From the NCBI RefSeq assembly GCF_000335475.2, contig NZ_ANAH02000005.1:496001-560000 (forward strand): a stretch of 64,000 nt of DNA, in the 5' to 3' direction. Each line of letters starts with the position of its first letter. Position 1 is the first letter of the stretch. Both the position numbers and the translations under genes were made by a program. The notes beneath the pieces were generated by a model. The model was not told where the DNA came from. It ran no database searches and worked only from the letters and a program-made list of their open reading frames with translations. The DNA is from Cystobacter fuscus DSM 2262 (GTDB lineage: Bacteria; Myxococcota; Myxococcia; Myxococcales; Myxococcaceae). This document shows, piece by piece, positions 46,838 to 58,353 of this stretch.

Positions 46838-47581
46838 TCACTCGCCCCGCCACAGGTCCGTGGACGTCTGGGCCTTGAGCAACTCCCACGCGGCGAGTGC
46901 GTCCACCACCCGCTCCAGCCCGTCGGACAGCCCACGGGCCCGGGGCGAGGCGAGGTACTCCTCCGCGAACGCGCGCAGCCGCAGGTCCAGGAAGAGCCGC
47001 GCCAGCGCCACCTCCGTCTGGCCGTAGAACTCCTCGAAATGGATGCCGAAGCCGGAGGGCATCCCGTCCCGCATCGGCCGTTGCTCACGCACCACGAGGG
47101 CCCGGGCCTCCACGGGCGCGGCCCCGGGCGCCAGGGAGAAGCGCACCCGGAGCTCCGTGGACAGGGGCAGGAAGAAGGTGCTCTCCAGGAAGGCCCCCCC
47201 CACGCTCACGTTCACCGAGCGCAGCGTGGCCGTGAAGCGCCTCGCTCCCCCCTCGTCGATCCACAACTCGAAGCTCGTGGCGAGTTGCGCGCGGGGAAAG
47301 CGCCGGTGCTCCACTTCCTCCTCGCTCCCCACCCCGATGATGGGAGCGGAGGGACTGCGCGCGGCGATGGGGGTCGGCGAGAAGCGGGAGGGAGACCCGG
47401 GACGCGCGGCGGGCAGCGAGGACGCTGGACGCCAGAAGGGTTCCGCCCGGGGCTCGGGCCGGGGAGGCACCACCGTGCGCGGCGGCTCGGGCCGGACCAC
47501 GGGGGGCGGCGGGGCGGCCGCCGGTTGCTCGGGGGCCACGGCCTGGGCGGGAACCTTCTTTCTCGAGCCCTTGCGCTCCAT
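46838..47581 (-). CDS. PilZ-domain protein
   Basis: A 247-residue protein with a Pro/Arg-rich disordered N-terminus (1-90) and a PilZ domain (about 95-200). The c-di-GMP-binding signature appears as RRFPRAQLATSF and NVSVGGAFLES (RxxxR and NxSxxG). Binding is likely but should be tested because the first Arg pair is in an HRRFPR context. The C-terminal helices (about 205-247) are distinctive. AGGAGG lies 7 bp before the ATG. Confidence 0.85.
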   Translation of the reverse strand: MERKGSRKKVPAQAVAPEQPAAAPPPPVVRPEPPRTVVPPRPEPRAEPFWRPASSLPAARPGSPSRFSPTPIAARSPSAPIIGVGSEEEVEHRRFPRAQLATSFELWIDEGGARRFTATLRSVNVSVGGAFLESTFFLPLSTELRVRFSLAPGAAPVEARALVVREQRPMRDGMPSGFGIHFEEFYGQTEVALARLFLDLRLRAFAEEYLASPRARGLSDGLERVVDALAAWELLKAQTSTDLWRGE

Positions 47582-47675
47582 CTTCTACCTCCTGGGGGAC
47601 CCGGACAGATTTGCATACCCCCGGCGCCGGGATTCATACACCATGCGCCACTTCGTCCGCGCGTGGAGTCTTGAG

Positions 47676-49055
<1,380 letters not shown>

Positions 49056-49056
49056 C

Positions 49057-50208
49057 TCAGAACATGTGGCGGCGCATGCTGATGTTCACCAGCAGCCCGA
49101 TGCACAGCATGACGCTCACCAGCGAGGAGCCGCCGTAGCTGAGCAGCGGCAGGGTGATGCCCGTCACCGGCAAGAGGCCGATGACCATGCCGATGTTCTC
49201 GAACACCTGCCAGAAGATCATCGCCACGACGCCCACGGCCACGAAGGCGCCGAAGCGGTCGCGCGCGGTGAACCCCACGCCCAGCCCGAAGATGAACAGG
49301 AAGCCGTAGAGCACCAGCAGCATCACGCATTTGACGAAGCCGTGCTCCTCGGCCCACACGGAGAAGATGAAGTCCGTGTGCTGCTCGGGCAGGAAGGACA
49401 GGCCCGTCTGGGTCCCCTCCTTCCATCCCTTGCCGTGCAGCCCTCCGGAGCCCACGGCGATCTTCGACTGGGCCGCGTGGTAGCCGCTGCCGCGCAGGTC
49501 CGACTCGGGATCCAACCACCCGGAGATGCGCTTGCTCTGGTGCGGCTTGAGCATGTGCCGCACGATCGTGGTGCGCGGCTCGGGCACGTCCCGCACGTAG
49601 TCGTTCCAGATGATGCCCGCGCCGGCGAAGAAGCCCACCAGCAGCACCGCCACCAGGTACCAGCGCACCTTGCCGAACAGGATGACCGTCGCCGAGGACA
49701 GGAGGATCATCAGCGCGGTGCCCAGGTCCGGCTGCACCAGCACCAGCGCGGTGGGCACCATGACGACGAGCACCGGCTTCACCAGGCGCTTGAGGCCATA
49801 GGAGCCGTCTCCGGGCTTGAAGTCGTCGTGGTAGACCTTGGCGAGCATCAGCAGCACGCCGATCTTCATGAACTCCGCCGGCTGGATGCGGATGGGGCCG
49901 ATCACGAACCAGCTCTCGGCGCCCTTGGCCTTGTGGCCGATGACTCGCAGCGCGAGCAGCGCCGCGATGTTGAGCACGTAGATGGGCAGCGCCAGGTTCT
50001 TGATGACGCGGTAGTCCACCAGGCACACGATGAGCGCGGCCAGGACGCTGACGCCCGCGTACACCGCCTGGCTCGTCCACACCGGCGAGGCCTGCGAGCG
50101 CGAGGCCGAGGCCAGGTTGAAGATGCCCAGCCCCATCAGCGCGAGCACGCTCAGGATGAGGCCCCACGGCACGTGGGGCAGCATGCGCCGCTCAATCCGC
50201 AGTTGCAT
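49057..50208 (-). CDS. rodA: RodA, SEDS-family peptidoglycan polymerase
   Basis: A 383-residue protein with about 10 membrane helices. PEFMKIGVLL-type segment (QPAEFMKIG), VQPDLGTALM and LLSYGGSSLVSVM near the C-terminus are SEDS signatures; the catalytic Asp is probably that of VQPDLG or a loop residue, not fixed here. It acts with MrdA in lateral wall synthesis. GGAGG precedes the ATG, and its start overlaps the mrdA stop by 17 bp. Confidence 0.95.
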   Translation of the reverse strand: MQLRIERRMLPHVPWGLILSVLALMGLGIFNLASASRSQASPVWTSQAVYAGVSVLAALIVCLVDYRVIKNLALPIYVLNIAALLALRVIGHKAKGAESWFVIGPIRIQPAEFMKIGVLLMLAKVYHDDFKPGDGSYGLKRLVKPVLVVMVPTALVLVQPDLGTALMILLSSATVILFGKVRWYLVAVLLVGFFAGAGIIWNDYVRDVPEPRTTIVRHMLKPHQSKRISGWLDPESDLRGSGYHAAQSKIAVGSGGLHGKGWKEGTQTGLSFLPEQHTDFIFSVWAEEHGFVKCVMLLVLYGFLFIFGLGVGFTARDRFGAFVAVGVVAMIFWQVFENIGMVIGLLPVTGITLPLLSYGGSSLVSVMLCIGLLVNISMRRHMF

Positions 50209-52219
50209 CCGAGCCTCCCGTCCCACCGGTGGCCTTGACAGCGCCCCGGGTGAGCGCCGCGCCGTCCTGGGCCGGCGTGGTGGGCAGCCCCGGCACATAG
50301 GGGGTGCTCTGGCGCGGCGGCGCATGGGCCGCGTCATCCTTCTTCAGCTCGAAGTACCGGGTGATGACCGCCATGCCGGCGGGCGCGGCGTCCACGCCAC
50401 CGTGGCCTCCGTGCTCGTTGAGCACCACCACGGCGATCTCCGGATCATTGGCGGGCGCCACCGCCGCGAACCACGCGTGGTCGCGCTGGAAGAAGTCCAT
50501 CTGGTGTTCCTTGAGACGAATCGCGCCGATCGCCGCCACCTGGGCGCTGCCCGTCTTGCCCGCCACCGTGATGCCCGCGAGCCGCTCGCGGTACGGCAGC
50601 CACGAGCGGAAGGCCGTGCCGCCCGGCTCCTGCACCACCGACACGAGCGCCTCCATCACCGACTTGCGGTGCGCCTCGGGGATCTCCACCGTGCGCACCA
50701 CCTGGGGCTCGAACTTCTCGAGCACCCCGCCATCCAGGCCCTCCACGCGCTCGACGAGCTGCGGCTTGAGCAGGGTGCCGCCATTGGCGATGGCCGCGTA
50801 CATCATGGCCACCTGCAGCGGCGTGGCGTTCACGTCGCCCTGGCCCATGACGCTGTTGAGCGCCATGCCCTTGGTGTAGCCCCCGGGGGAGACCTTGTCG
50901 TGGTACTCGCTGGAGGGCATGATCCCCGGCACCTCGGCGAGCACGCCGATGCCCGTGGGGGAGCCCATGCCCAGGGCCTTGCCCATGTCCGCGATGGGAT
51001 CCAACCCGATGGTGTCGGCCACCTTGTAGAACCACCAGTCGCACGAGTACTGCAACGCCGTCTTGCCGTTGACCGGCCCGTGGCCGCTGTCCTTGTGGCA
51101 GCGCCAGGCGCGCGCGCCGAGCCGGTAGCTGCCCGTGCAGTTGACCAGCGACTCCGGCCGGAACAGGCCCGACTTGTAGGCGGCCAGGGTGGAGATGACC
51201 TTGAAGGTGGAGCCAGGGCTGAAGTGGTTGGCCGAGACGCGGTTGACCATCGGCTGGAGCGGATCCCTCGACAAGGCCGCCATCTGCGCGGGGGTGATGC
51301 GGCCGGTGAGCAGGTTGGGATCGAAGCCCGGGCGCGACACCAGCGCGCGGATGAAGCCCGTCTTCACGTCCACCACCACCAGGGCGCCCGCCGAGCCCGG
51401 AAACGCGCGCTCGGCCTCCTCCTGCAGGCGCATGTCGAGCGACAGCACCAGGTTGTTGCCCGGCCGCGACGGCACCACCGAGTCCTCGCCCAGCTTGTCG
51501 TTGAACTCCTCGAGCACCCGGCCCCGCGCGTTGACGACCTCCTTGCGCACGCCGTCGGTGCCGATCAGCGTGGACTCGAAGGTGCGCTCCAGGCCGCGCC
51601 GCCCGACGTAGTCCCCCAGGGCGTAGTGGGCTCCATCCGCGTTCAGGCGCTCGAGCTCGTCCGGGTTGATTTCATTCATGTACCCGAGCACGTGCGAGAG
51701 CACGCTGCCGGTGCGGTAGTAGCGGTGGGGCACGGGCACCACTTCCACGCCGTCGAGGATGTCGCGCCGGGCGTTGATGCGATCGTACTCGTCGCGCGTG
51801 AGGTCCACGCGCACGGGCAGCGGCAGGAAGGGCGCCGCGCGGCGCGCCACGCGCACCTGATCGTCCATGCGCTTGCGCGTGGCGTCATCCCACCCGAGCA
51901 GCTCACCCAGGCGGGGCAGCACCGCCTCGGAGCACTGGGCGCAGAAGGCCGGGGTGACGAAGGCGTCGAAGGAGGGGCGGCTGTCCACGAGGATGGTGCC
52001 GCGCCGGTCCATGATGAGGCCGCGGTCGGCGCGCAGCCGCACTTCCTTGACGAAGTTGGCCACGCTCTTGGCGGCGTACTCCTCGCCCTGGGTGATCTGC
52101 AGCCGGTAGAGCTGGATGGAGAGCACCGTCAGGCCCGCCACCATGGCCAGACCCAGCCAGAGGAAGCGGTGCCTGAGGTCGCGCCCAGGAGTCGTCTCGG
52201 ACAGAGTAGGAGGCGTCAA
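50192..52219 (-). CDS. mrdA: Penicillin-binding protein 2 (class B transpeptidase)
   Basis: A 675-residue transpeptidase. One N-terminal membrane helix (about 18-38) is followed by a pedestal domain and the transpeptidase domain with STFK (Ser337, Lys340), YSCD (Ser392) and KTGSAQ. The C-terminal 40 residues are Pro/Gly-rich and probably disordered. The start is assigned to TTG at 52219, which overlaps the mreD stop in a TTGA arrangement; no ATG or GTG lies before the membrane helix, so TTG is the best option. Confidence 0.94.
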   Translation of the reverse strand: MTPPTLSETTPGRDLRHRFLWLGLAMVAGLTVLSIQLYRLQITQGEEYAAKSVANFVKEVRLRADRGLIMDRRGTILVDSRPSFDAFVTPAFCAQCSEAVLPRLGELLGWDDATRKRMDDQVRVARRAAPFLPLPVRVDLTRDEYDRINARRDILDGVEVVPVPHRYYRTGSVLSHVLGYMNEINPDELERLNADGAHYALGDYVGRRGLERTFESTLIGTDGVRKEVVNARGRVLEEFNDKLGEDSVVPSRPGNNLVLSLDMRLQEEAERAFPGSAGALVVVDVKTGFIRALVSRPGFDPNLLTGRITPAQMAALSRDPLQPMVNRVSANHFSPGSTFKVISTLAAYKSGLFRPESLVNCTGSYRLGARAWRCHKDSGHGPVNGKTALQYSCDWWFYKVADTIGLDPIADMGKALGMGSPTGIGVLAEVPGIMPSSEYHDKVSPGGYTKGMALNSVMGQGDVNATPLQVAMMYAAIANGGTLLKPQLVERVEGLDGGVLEKFEPQVVRTVEIPEAHRKSVMEALVSVVQEPGGTAFRSWLPYRERLAGITVAGKTGSAQVAAIGAIRLKEHQMDFFQRDHAWFAAVAPANDPEIAVVVLNEHGGHGGVDAAPAGMAVITRYFELKKDDAAHAPPRQSTPYVPGLPTTPAQDGAALTRGAVKATGGTGGSDATAD

Positions 52220-52722
52220 CGCAGCAACCCCGCGGAAGAAGAGCGATCCTGCGACACCTCGAAGCGGCGCAGCAGCGGATAGAGCAGCGCGGCCGCCACG
52301 CCGGTGAGCGTCACCTGCAGCGGCAGGCCCGGCAGCAGCGCCGAGGCCGAGCCATCCTTGATGGTCAGCCAGGTGAAGAAGCTCACCAGGGCGCCATGGC
52401 CCAGGTCCGCGCCCATGGCGAAGAGGACGAAGGCCGCGCGGCTGCGCACGTCCGTCAGGCGCACCACGAGCTTGCACGCCAGGAAGGTGAAGACGGCCAG
52501 GAAGGTGAAGAGCCCGGTGGGCTGGCCACTCATCAAGTCCAGCAGGTAGCCCACCGCGAAGGCGGAGAAGGAGCCCTCGAGCAGGCTCGCGCGCAGCGCC
52601 AGGAACGCCACCAGCACCACCGTCACGTCGATGCGGCTGATGGCCAGGCCGAGCTGCTGCACCAGCACCGACTCCAGGGTGAGCAAGAGCAGCGCGAGGG
52701 CCAGGGTGACGAGGAACTTCAT
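52216..52722 (-). CDS. mreD: Rod-shape protein MreD
   Basis: A 168-residue integral membrane protein with about five helices. The ATG overlaps the mreC stop (ATGA). FAVGYLLDLMSGQPTGLF is the typical central segment. It links MreC to the elongation complex. Confidence 0.9.
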   Translation of the reverse strand: MKFLVTLALALLLLTLESVLVQQLGLAISRIDVTVVLVAFLALRASLLEGSFSAFAVGYLLDLMSGQPTGLFTFLAVFTFLACKLVVRLTDVRSRAAFVLFAMGADLGHGALVSFFTWLTIKDGSASALLPGLPLQVTLTGVAAALLYPLLRRFEVSQDRSSSAGLLR

Positions 52723-53582
52723 CGTCCGCCCCCCTCACCCGCGCCACCCTGCGCGCTGGCGCCAAAGGGATTGCCGCGCACGAGCACCTCTTCCAGCCGC
52801 GTGGTGTCCACCGCGGGCACGATGTGACCGCCCAGGAACATGCCGTGCTCCGTCTTCTCCAGGCGCGTCACCTTGCCCACCACCAGCCCGGGCGGGTACA
52901 CGCCGTCCGTGCCCGAGGTGATGATGAGATCTCCCTCCTGCACGTCCTCGATGCGCAACATGTTCTCCAATTGCAGCGGCCCCTTGCCGGCGCCCGCCGC
53001 CGTGCCTCGCGCCCGCGAGCGCTGCACCTGCGCGGCCACCCGGCTCTGCACGTCCGTCACCAGCGCCACGTCCGCCCACCCGCCCGTCGTGCGCACCACC
53101 TGGCCCACGATGCCGTCCGGCGTCACCACCGACATGCCGCGGAACACCCCGTCCGACTCGCCCCGGTTGATGCGCACCGACAGCAGCTTGGCCACCGGGT
53201 TCACCCCGATGACCCGCGCGGGGATGTCCGGCCCGGGCGACGCCTCGGCGTAGGCGAGCAGGCCGCGCAGCCGCTCGTTCTCCATCCGCGTCTCGCCCAG
53301 CGCGTGCACGCTCGCCCTCAACTGGAGGTTCTCCGCGCGCAACTGCTCGTTCTCCTGACGCACCTCGCGCAGGTCGATGTAGCCGAACACCACGGCCTTC
53401 ACCCCGTCGATGAGCCCCACGAGCCCCCGCTGCACGGGGGCCGTCAGTCCGATGACGAGCCGGTCCACGACATTGGGATCCCGCCCGCGTCGGCCACCCG
53501 TCGTCAGGAAGGCCCCGAACGGGTAGAGCAGGAGGGCACTCACGATCAGCAAGGTCCGGTAGCGCTTGAGAAGCGACAGCAC
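52719..53582 (-). CDS. mreC: Rod-shape protein MreC
   Basis: A 287-residue periplasmic scaffold with one N-terminal membrane helix (about 11-27), a coiled coil (about 73-110) and the beta-rich MreC domain (RVIGVNPVAKLLSVRINRGESDGV and similar). The C-terminus is Gly-rich. It has a GTG start with no clear ribosome site. No mreB is present next to it. Confidence 0.93.
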   Translation of the reverse strand: MLSLLKRYRTLLIVSALLLYPFGAFLTTGGRRGRDPNVVDRLVIGLTAPVQRGLVGLIDGVKAVVFGYIDLREVRQENEQLRAENLQLRASVHALGETRMENERLRGLLAYAEASPGPDIPARVIGVNPVAKLLSVRINRGESDGVFRGMSVVTPDGIVGQVVRTTGGWADVALVTDVQSRVAAQVQRSRARGTAAGAGKGPLQLENMLRIEDVQEGDLIITSGTDGVYPPGLVVGKVTRLEKTEHGMFLGGHIVPAVDTTRLEEVLVRGNPFGASAQGGAGEGGGR

Positions 53583-53816
53583 TTCGTGGAGGTCCGTGTG
53601 GGAGAGGGGGGGGCGACGGATGGGTCGGGGGGCTCGCTAACTACTCTGAATCGCTTGCATTTTCCGGGGTGTTGCTCTAGGCAGTCAAGGTCTTCACGGT
53701 GGGGGGCGTCACAACGTCCACCATCCGAACCGGGCACCCAACACACGCGCGCCGCGAAACCTTCCACGGGAAGAGCTGATCGGCGCGTTTCAAGGTACGG
53801 AAACGGTTACGGCATC
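53583..53816. promoter_or_regulatory. Divergent intergenic region, mre operon / PpiD-type gene
   Basis: These 234 bp lie between the shape operon and a periplasmic chaperone gene and should hold both promoters. I do not see a reliable -35/-10 pair. Confidence 0.3.
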
Positions 53817-55382
53817 ATGGGCTCTTTGGATCTCCGAAAGGTCGTCTCGCTCCTCTTCATCATCGCGATCGCGGTGGTGTTCACCGTGCAGTTCGGCCCG
53901 GGGAGCAACGGGTTCAGCGACGTGAACCCCGCCGGCGCCCCCGCGGCCGCGGCGGTGGTCAACGGCAAGGAAATCCCCATCAACGAGTTCCGCCGCGAGT
54001 ATGCCGGACAGTTGCAGTACCTGCGCCAGCAGGGCCAGCCCATCACCGAGGCGGTCGCCCGGCAGTTCGGTCTCCCCCAGACGGTGCTGGACCGGCTGGT
54101 GAACACGGAGCTGCTCGCCCAGGCCGCCGCGCGCCAGGGCCTGCGGGCGTCGGACGAGGAGATCCTCCGCATCCTGCAGCGCAGCCCGGACTTCCAGAAG
54201 GACGGCCAGTTCGACTACGCCACCTACCAGCAGGTGCTGCGCGACTTCTTCCGCCAGTCGCCCGCGGACTACGAGGAGGACCTGCGCAAGCGGCTGTCCG
54301 CGCAGAAGCTGCTCGGCGTGGTGCAGGCCGGCGTGGTCGTCTCCGATGACGAGGTGCGCACGCGCTTCGCCAAGGAGGGCAACCAGGCCCGCGTCGTGTT
54401 CGCCCGCTTCCTGCCCTCCATGTACGCCGACAAGGTCCCCGCCCCCACCCCGGCGGACCTGACCGCCTACAAGCAGGCCCAGGAGAAGGCCATCAAGGAG
54501 TACTACGAGGCCAACCGCTTCGTGTACCAGCAGCCCGAGCGCGTCCACGCGCGGCAGATCCTCCTCAAGCTCGCCCCGGACGCCACGCCGGAGCAGAAGG
54601 CCCAGGTGCTCGCGCGCGCCCAGGCGCTGCGCCAGGAGATCGAGGGTGGCAAGGACTTCGCCGAGGTGGCGAGCACGAGCAGCGAGGATCCGGGCACCAA
54701 GGCCAGCGGGGGAGATCTCGGCTGGGTGGAGCGGGGCAACTGGGAGCCCGCGCTCGCCAACGCCGCCTTCGCGCTCGAGCCCGGCAAGCTCACCCAGCCC
54801 GTGGAGACGAAGTACGGCATCCACCTGGTGAAGGTGGAGGAGAAGAAGCCGGCGCAGGACAAGAAGCTCGAGGAGGTGCAGGACGAGATCGCCACCACCC
54901 TGTACAAGAAGGACAAGGCCAAGGAGCTCGCCCGGGTCGAGGCGGACAAGGCGCTCGCCACGGTGAAGGGCGGCCAGACGCTCACCGCCCTGTTCCCCCC
55001 GGAGAAGGAGGGCCAGCCGGCGCTCCTGCGCTTCGAGCAGGAGACGCGTCCGGAGGCGGTGCAGACGGACACCTTCAACGCCGCCAGCCCCAACGTGCCC
55101 AACCTCGGCCCGGCGCCGGAGCTGCTCACCGCGGTGTTCGCCACCCAGGGGCCGAGCGTGCTCGAGCAGGTCTACCCCGTGGGCGAGGGCTTCGTCGTGG
55201 CCCAGGTGACCGAGCGCCAGCTGCCGGATGATGCGAAGTTCGCCGAGAAGCGCGACGAGCTGCGCCAGCAGGCCCAGCAGGCCAAGCAGTACGAGGTGGC
55301 CGACTCCTTCATCAAGGCGCTGAAGAAGAGCGGCAAGGTGGAGACCAACCCCGCCGCGCTCGATCAGGTGGCCGGCGGCTGA
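53817..55382 (+). CDS. PpiD/SurA-type peptidyl-prolyl isomerase chaperone
   Basis: A 521-residue protein anchored by an N-terminal helix (about 10-27). A SurA-N-like helical region (about 45-230) is followed by a parvulin domain (about 240-345: VHARQILLKLAPDATPEQ, SEDPGTKASGGDLGWVERG). A second divergent isomerase-like part may lie at 390-480. The role is folding of exported proteins in the periplasm. The longer upstream frame is shadow. It is followed by a terminator. Confidence 0.9.
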   Translation: MGSLDLRKVVSLLFIIAIAVVFTVQFGPGSNGFSDVNPAGAPAAAAVVNGKEIPINEFRREYAGQLQYLRQQGQPITEAVARQFGLPQTVLDRLVNTELLAQAAARQGLRASDEEILRILQRSPDFQKDGQFDYATYQQVLRDFFRQSPADYEEDLRKRLSAQKLLGVVQAGVVVSDDEVRTRFAKEGNQARVVFARFLPSMYADKVPAPTPADLTAYKQAQEKAIKEYYEANRFVYQQPERVHARQILLKLAPDATPEQKAQVLARAQALRQEIEGGKDFAEVASTSSEDPGTKASGGDLGWVERGNWEPALANAAFALEPGKLTQPVETKYGIHLVKVEEKKPAQDKKLEEVQDEIATTLYKKDKAKELARVEADKALATVKGGQTLTALFPPEKEGQPALLRFEQETRPEAVQTDTFNAASPNVPNLGPAPELLTAVFATQGPSVLEQVYPVGEGFVVAQVTERQLPDDAKFAEKRDELRQQAQQAKQYEVADSFIKALKKSGKVETNPAALDQVAGG

Positions 55383-55411
55383 GCCCCGGCGGGCTCCGTG
55401 GCTCGCCACCC

Positions 55412-55457
55412 CAGGGGGCGTCTCCCATTCCGGGGAGCGCCCCCTGTTTCATTTCTT
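55412..55457 (+). terminator. Terminator after the PpiD-type gene
   Basis: CAGGGGGCG (55412-55420) pairs with CGCCCCCTG (55438-55446), and the stem continues inward with CTCCC/GGGAG. The T-rich TTTCATTTCTT follows and overlaps the stop of the convergent cyclase gene. Confidence 0.75.
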
Positions 55458-56543
55458 GCCCATCATGGAGCCCGGCCCCCCGGAGGGCCGCTCCCCCTGG
55501 GGCACGGCGACGCAGATGTCATCGCGGCCCCGGGCCTTGGCGGCGTACATGGCGAAGTCCGCCGCCCGGACGAGGTCCACCGCGGACAGGGCGTGCTCCG
55601 GGTAGGTGGCCACCCCGAGACTCGCCGTCACCCGGAGCTCCAGCTCCGCCGCCTGCTGGAACACTTGCTTGCGGAAGGCATCGCGGATGCGCGTGGCGGT
55701 CGTCACCGCCCCATCCGTGCTCGTCTCCACGAGCAGCAGGGCGAACTCGTCGCCGCCATAGCGGAAGACATAGTCGAGCTGCCGGCAGCAGGACATGAGC
55801 AGCTCGCCCACCTCGCGCAGCACGGCGCTGCCCACCAGGTGCCCGTGGGCGTCGTTGATGGACTTGAAGCGATCCAGATCCAGGAAGATGAGGGACACCG
55901 GGTGGTGGAAGCGCTGGGAGCGCCGCACCTCGTGCTCGAGCTGGGCGCGCAGGTGCCGGGCATTGTAGACGCCCGTGTGCTCGTCCTTGATGGTGAGCTC
56001 CTGCACCCGGCGGAAGTTGCGCGCGTTCTCGATGGCGATGGCCGCGAAGTCGGCAATCGCGGTGAGCGCCATCAAATCTTCCTGGGTGAAGGGCCTGTCG
56101 ATGACGCCGTTGACCAGCTCGATGACGCCGAGCACCTGGCCGCGCGCGATGAGCGGCACGGCGACGATGGAGCGGGTGCGGAAGGTGGACGCGTCGTCGA
56201 AGCGCGAGGCGAAGGCCGGGTCATGGGACACGTCCTCCACCAGCCGGGCCGTCCCCGTGGCGAACGCGGTGCCGGCGATGCCCTCGCCCGGCGCGAGCTG
56301 CAGGCCCTTGAGCACCTCGGCGCCCTCGCCCACGGCGATCTCGAAGTAGAGCTTGCCCGTGCGCTCGTCCTGCAGGAGCAGCGACCAGTTGCGCGGACGC
56401 AACAGGCTGCGGATCTTCTCCATCATCAGGTTGAGTACCTCGCGCAGCTCGAGCGTCGAGGTGAGCGCCTTGGCGATGTCGTTGTAGGCGGCCAGTTGCT
56501 CCACCGTACGCGTCATGGCCGCGAGGAGTTCCGCGGAGTTCAT
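55449..56543 (-). CDS. GAF-GGDEF diguanylate cyclase
   Basis: A 364-residue cytoplasmic cyclase. A GAF domain (about 25-175) is joined to a GGDEF domain (about 185-350). The active site GGDEF (263-267) is intact, and an RxxD I-site (RQLD, 254-257) lies five residues before it, so it should make c-di-GMP with product inhibition. The GAF ligand is unknown. Divergent from maf. Confidence 0.93.
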   Translation of the reverse strand: MNSAELLAAMTRTVEQLAAYNDIAKALTSTLELREVLNLMMEKIRSLLRPRNWSLLLQDERTGKLYFEIAVGEGAEVLKGLQLAPGEGIAGTAFATGTARLVEDVSHDPAFASRFDDASTFRTRSIVAVPLIARGQVLGVIELVNGVIDRPFTQEDLMALTAIADFAAIAIENARNFRRVQELTIKDEHTGVYNARHLRAQLEHEVRRSQRFHHPVSLIFLDLDRFKSINDAHGHLVGSAVLREVGELLMSCCRQLDYVFRYGGDEFALLLVETSTDGAVTTATRIRDAFRKQVFQQAAELELRVTASLGVATYPEHALSAVDLVRAADFAMYAAKARGRDDICVAVPQGERPSGGPGSMMGKK

Positions 56544-56588
56544 CCAGATCCACTCCAGGGCGCAGTTCTGCTAGAGGCGAGCCGTAAC

Positions 56589-57188
56589 ATGCACACACCA
56601 GTGGGTCAAACTCGGCTCGTTCTCGCGTCCGCCTCGCCGCGGCGGCGCGAGCTGCTCGGTCAGCTCGGCCTCACCTTCGAGGTCTCCGCGGCGGACATCG
56701 ACGAGACCCCCCAGCCGGGCGAGCCCGCCGGCGCCTACGTGCTGCGGCTGGCCCAGGAGAAGGCCCGCGTGGTGGCGCTCCGGCACCCGGAGGCCTGGGT
56801 CCTCGCGGCGGATACCACCGTGTCGCTCGGAGAGGCACTGCTCGGCAAACCCCGGGACGCCGCCGAGGCGCGCGACATGTTGGGTCGGCTGTCGGGCAGG
56901 ACCCACGAAGTCTATACCGGCGTGGCGCTCGCGGGCCCCGGCGCCGGGCAGTCCACCCTGGTGCGCACCCGCGTCACCTTCCGCACCCTCGGTCCCGGTG
57001 AAATCGCCTGGTACGCGGGGACGGGGGAGCCGCTGGACAAGGCGGGCAGCTACGCCATGCAGGGCAAGGGCGGTTTCCTGGTGGCGGCGGTGGAGGGCAG
57101 CCCCACCAACGTGATTGGCCTGCCGTTGGGCGAGACGCTCGAGCTGCTCGCCCGGGCGGGCGTGGTACTTCCCTGGAGCGCGTCATGA
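56589..57188 (+). CDS. maf: Maf-family nucleotide pyrophosphatase
   Basis: A 199-residue protein. [14 protein letters not shown] at the N-terminus, [15 protein letters not shown] and [11 protein letters not shown] are family motifs. It hydrolyses non-canonical or dTTP/UTP nucleotides. Its stop overlaps the yggS start (ATGA). Confidence 0.94.
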   Translation: MHTPVGQTRLVLASASPRRRELLGQLGLTFEVSAADIDETPQPGEPAGAYVLRLAQEKARVVALRHPEAWVLAADTTVSLGEALLGKPRDAAEARDMLGRLSGRTHEVYTGVALAGPGAGQSTLVRTRVTFRTLGPGEIAWYAGTGEPLDKAGSYAMQGKGGFLVAAVEGSPTNVIGLPLGETLELLARAGVVLPWSAS

Positions 57189-57850
57189 GCGGCATCGCGG
57201 AGCGCCTGGCGGAGGTGCGCGAGCGGATGGCGGCGGCGTGTGCGCGGGTGGGCCGGCCGCCCGGATCCGTCACCCTGGTGGCCGTGTCCAAGCTCAAGCC
57301 GGCGGCGCTCATCCGCGAGGCATACGCGGCGGGGCAGCGCGACTTCGGGGAGAACTACGCCCAGGAGCTGCGGGACAAGGCCGCGGAGCTGGCGGACCTG
57401 AAGGAGCTGCGCTGGCACGCCATTGGCCCCCTGCAGACGAACAAGGTGAAGTACGTGGCGAAGGCGGCGCACGCCTACCACGCGCTGGAGCGGCTGGAGG
57501 TGGCCGAGGAGCTGTCGCGGCGCCGGCTGGAGGCTCCCCTGCCCTGCCATGTGGAGGTGAACGTGGGCGGGGAAGCCAGCAAGAGTGGTCTCGCGCCCGA
57601 GCAGGTGGAGTCCTTCCTGAAGACCGTGCGCGCCCTGCCCGGGCTGCGGATCGACGGCCTCATGTCGCTGCCACCTCCCACCGACGACGAGCAGGTGGCG
57701 CGCGGCTACTTCCGCGCCCTGCGGGCGTTGGCGGAGCGCCATGGACTGCCGGGCCTGTCCATGGGGACCACCCATGACTACGAGCTCGCCATCGAGGAGG
57801 GAGCCACCCTGGTCCGGGTGGGCACCGCCCTCTTCGGCGAGCGCGCGTGA
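57185..57850 (+). CDS. yggS: YggS-type PLP homeostasis protein
   Basis: This 221-residue protein has the PLP lysine in [18 protein letters not shown] and the C-terminal GTALFGERA are typical. The usual HFIGHLQ-x-NK reads [10 protein letters not shown], and the usual SMGMSxD reads SMGTTHD, so two PLP-pocket segments deviate. Confidence 0.92.
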   Translation: MSGIAERLAEVRERMAAACARVGRPPGSVTLVAVSKLKPAALIREAYAAGQRDFGENYAQELRDKAAELADLKELRWHAIGPLQTNKVKYVAKAAHAYHALERLEVAEELSRRRLEAPLPCHVEVNVGGEASKSGLAPEQVESFLKTVRALPGLRIDGLMSLPPPTDDEQVARGYFRALRALAERHGLPGLSMGTTHDYELAIEEGATLVRVGTALFGERA

Positions 57851-57863
57851 GGCCTCCGGGGGC

Positions 57864-58070
57864 TCAGATTTCCCGGAACTTGAAGCGGCCGTCGTCCGTG
57901 GCCTTCACCAGGAAGGAGCAGCCGCAGTAGTTGCACATCACTTCCTGCCCGTCCTTGAGCGCGTCATCGGTCGGGTTGTTGGCGGAGCACTCCGGGCAGT
58001 CGAAGTCCTTCCGGGCGCCCTTGCCCGCGGAGGCCTTGTCCTCGTCGTCGTCGTAGTAGTCCAGCGGCAT
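57864..58070 (-). CDS. Small zinc-ribbon protein
   Basis: A 68-residue acidic protein with CPEC and CNYC (CxxC...CxxC) likely to bind zinc. It starts MPLDYYDDDED and ends KFREI. GGAGGG precedes the ATG. The function is unknown. Confidence 0.75.
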   Translation of the reverse strand: MPLDYYDDDEDKASAGKGARKDFDCPECSANNPTDDALKDGQEVMCNYCGCSFLVKATDDGRFKFREI

Positions 58071-58353
58071 CGCGTCCCTCCTGGGCCAGCCGGGCGACGT
58101 TAGCAGCCCGGCGAGCCCGGGAGGGGGAGGCCTGGCTGGCCGGAAGCTGTGCCGCCAGGAACTCACACTCTCCGCGTGAGACGCACACGGCCGGACCAAT
58201 CCGGGATTGAATGGCGGCTCCGGCGATTCGTCCACGAGGAATCAGCCGGTGGGCGGACTGGTGACGAGGCGTTGCCATGCCAGGATACCGCTACCTACCT
58301 TCCGCACCTGCCCACTGGCCAGGTGGCGGGGTTACCGAGCCAGGAGCCATCAG

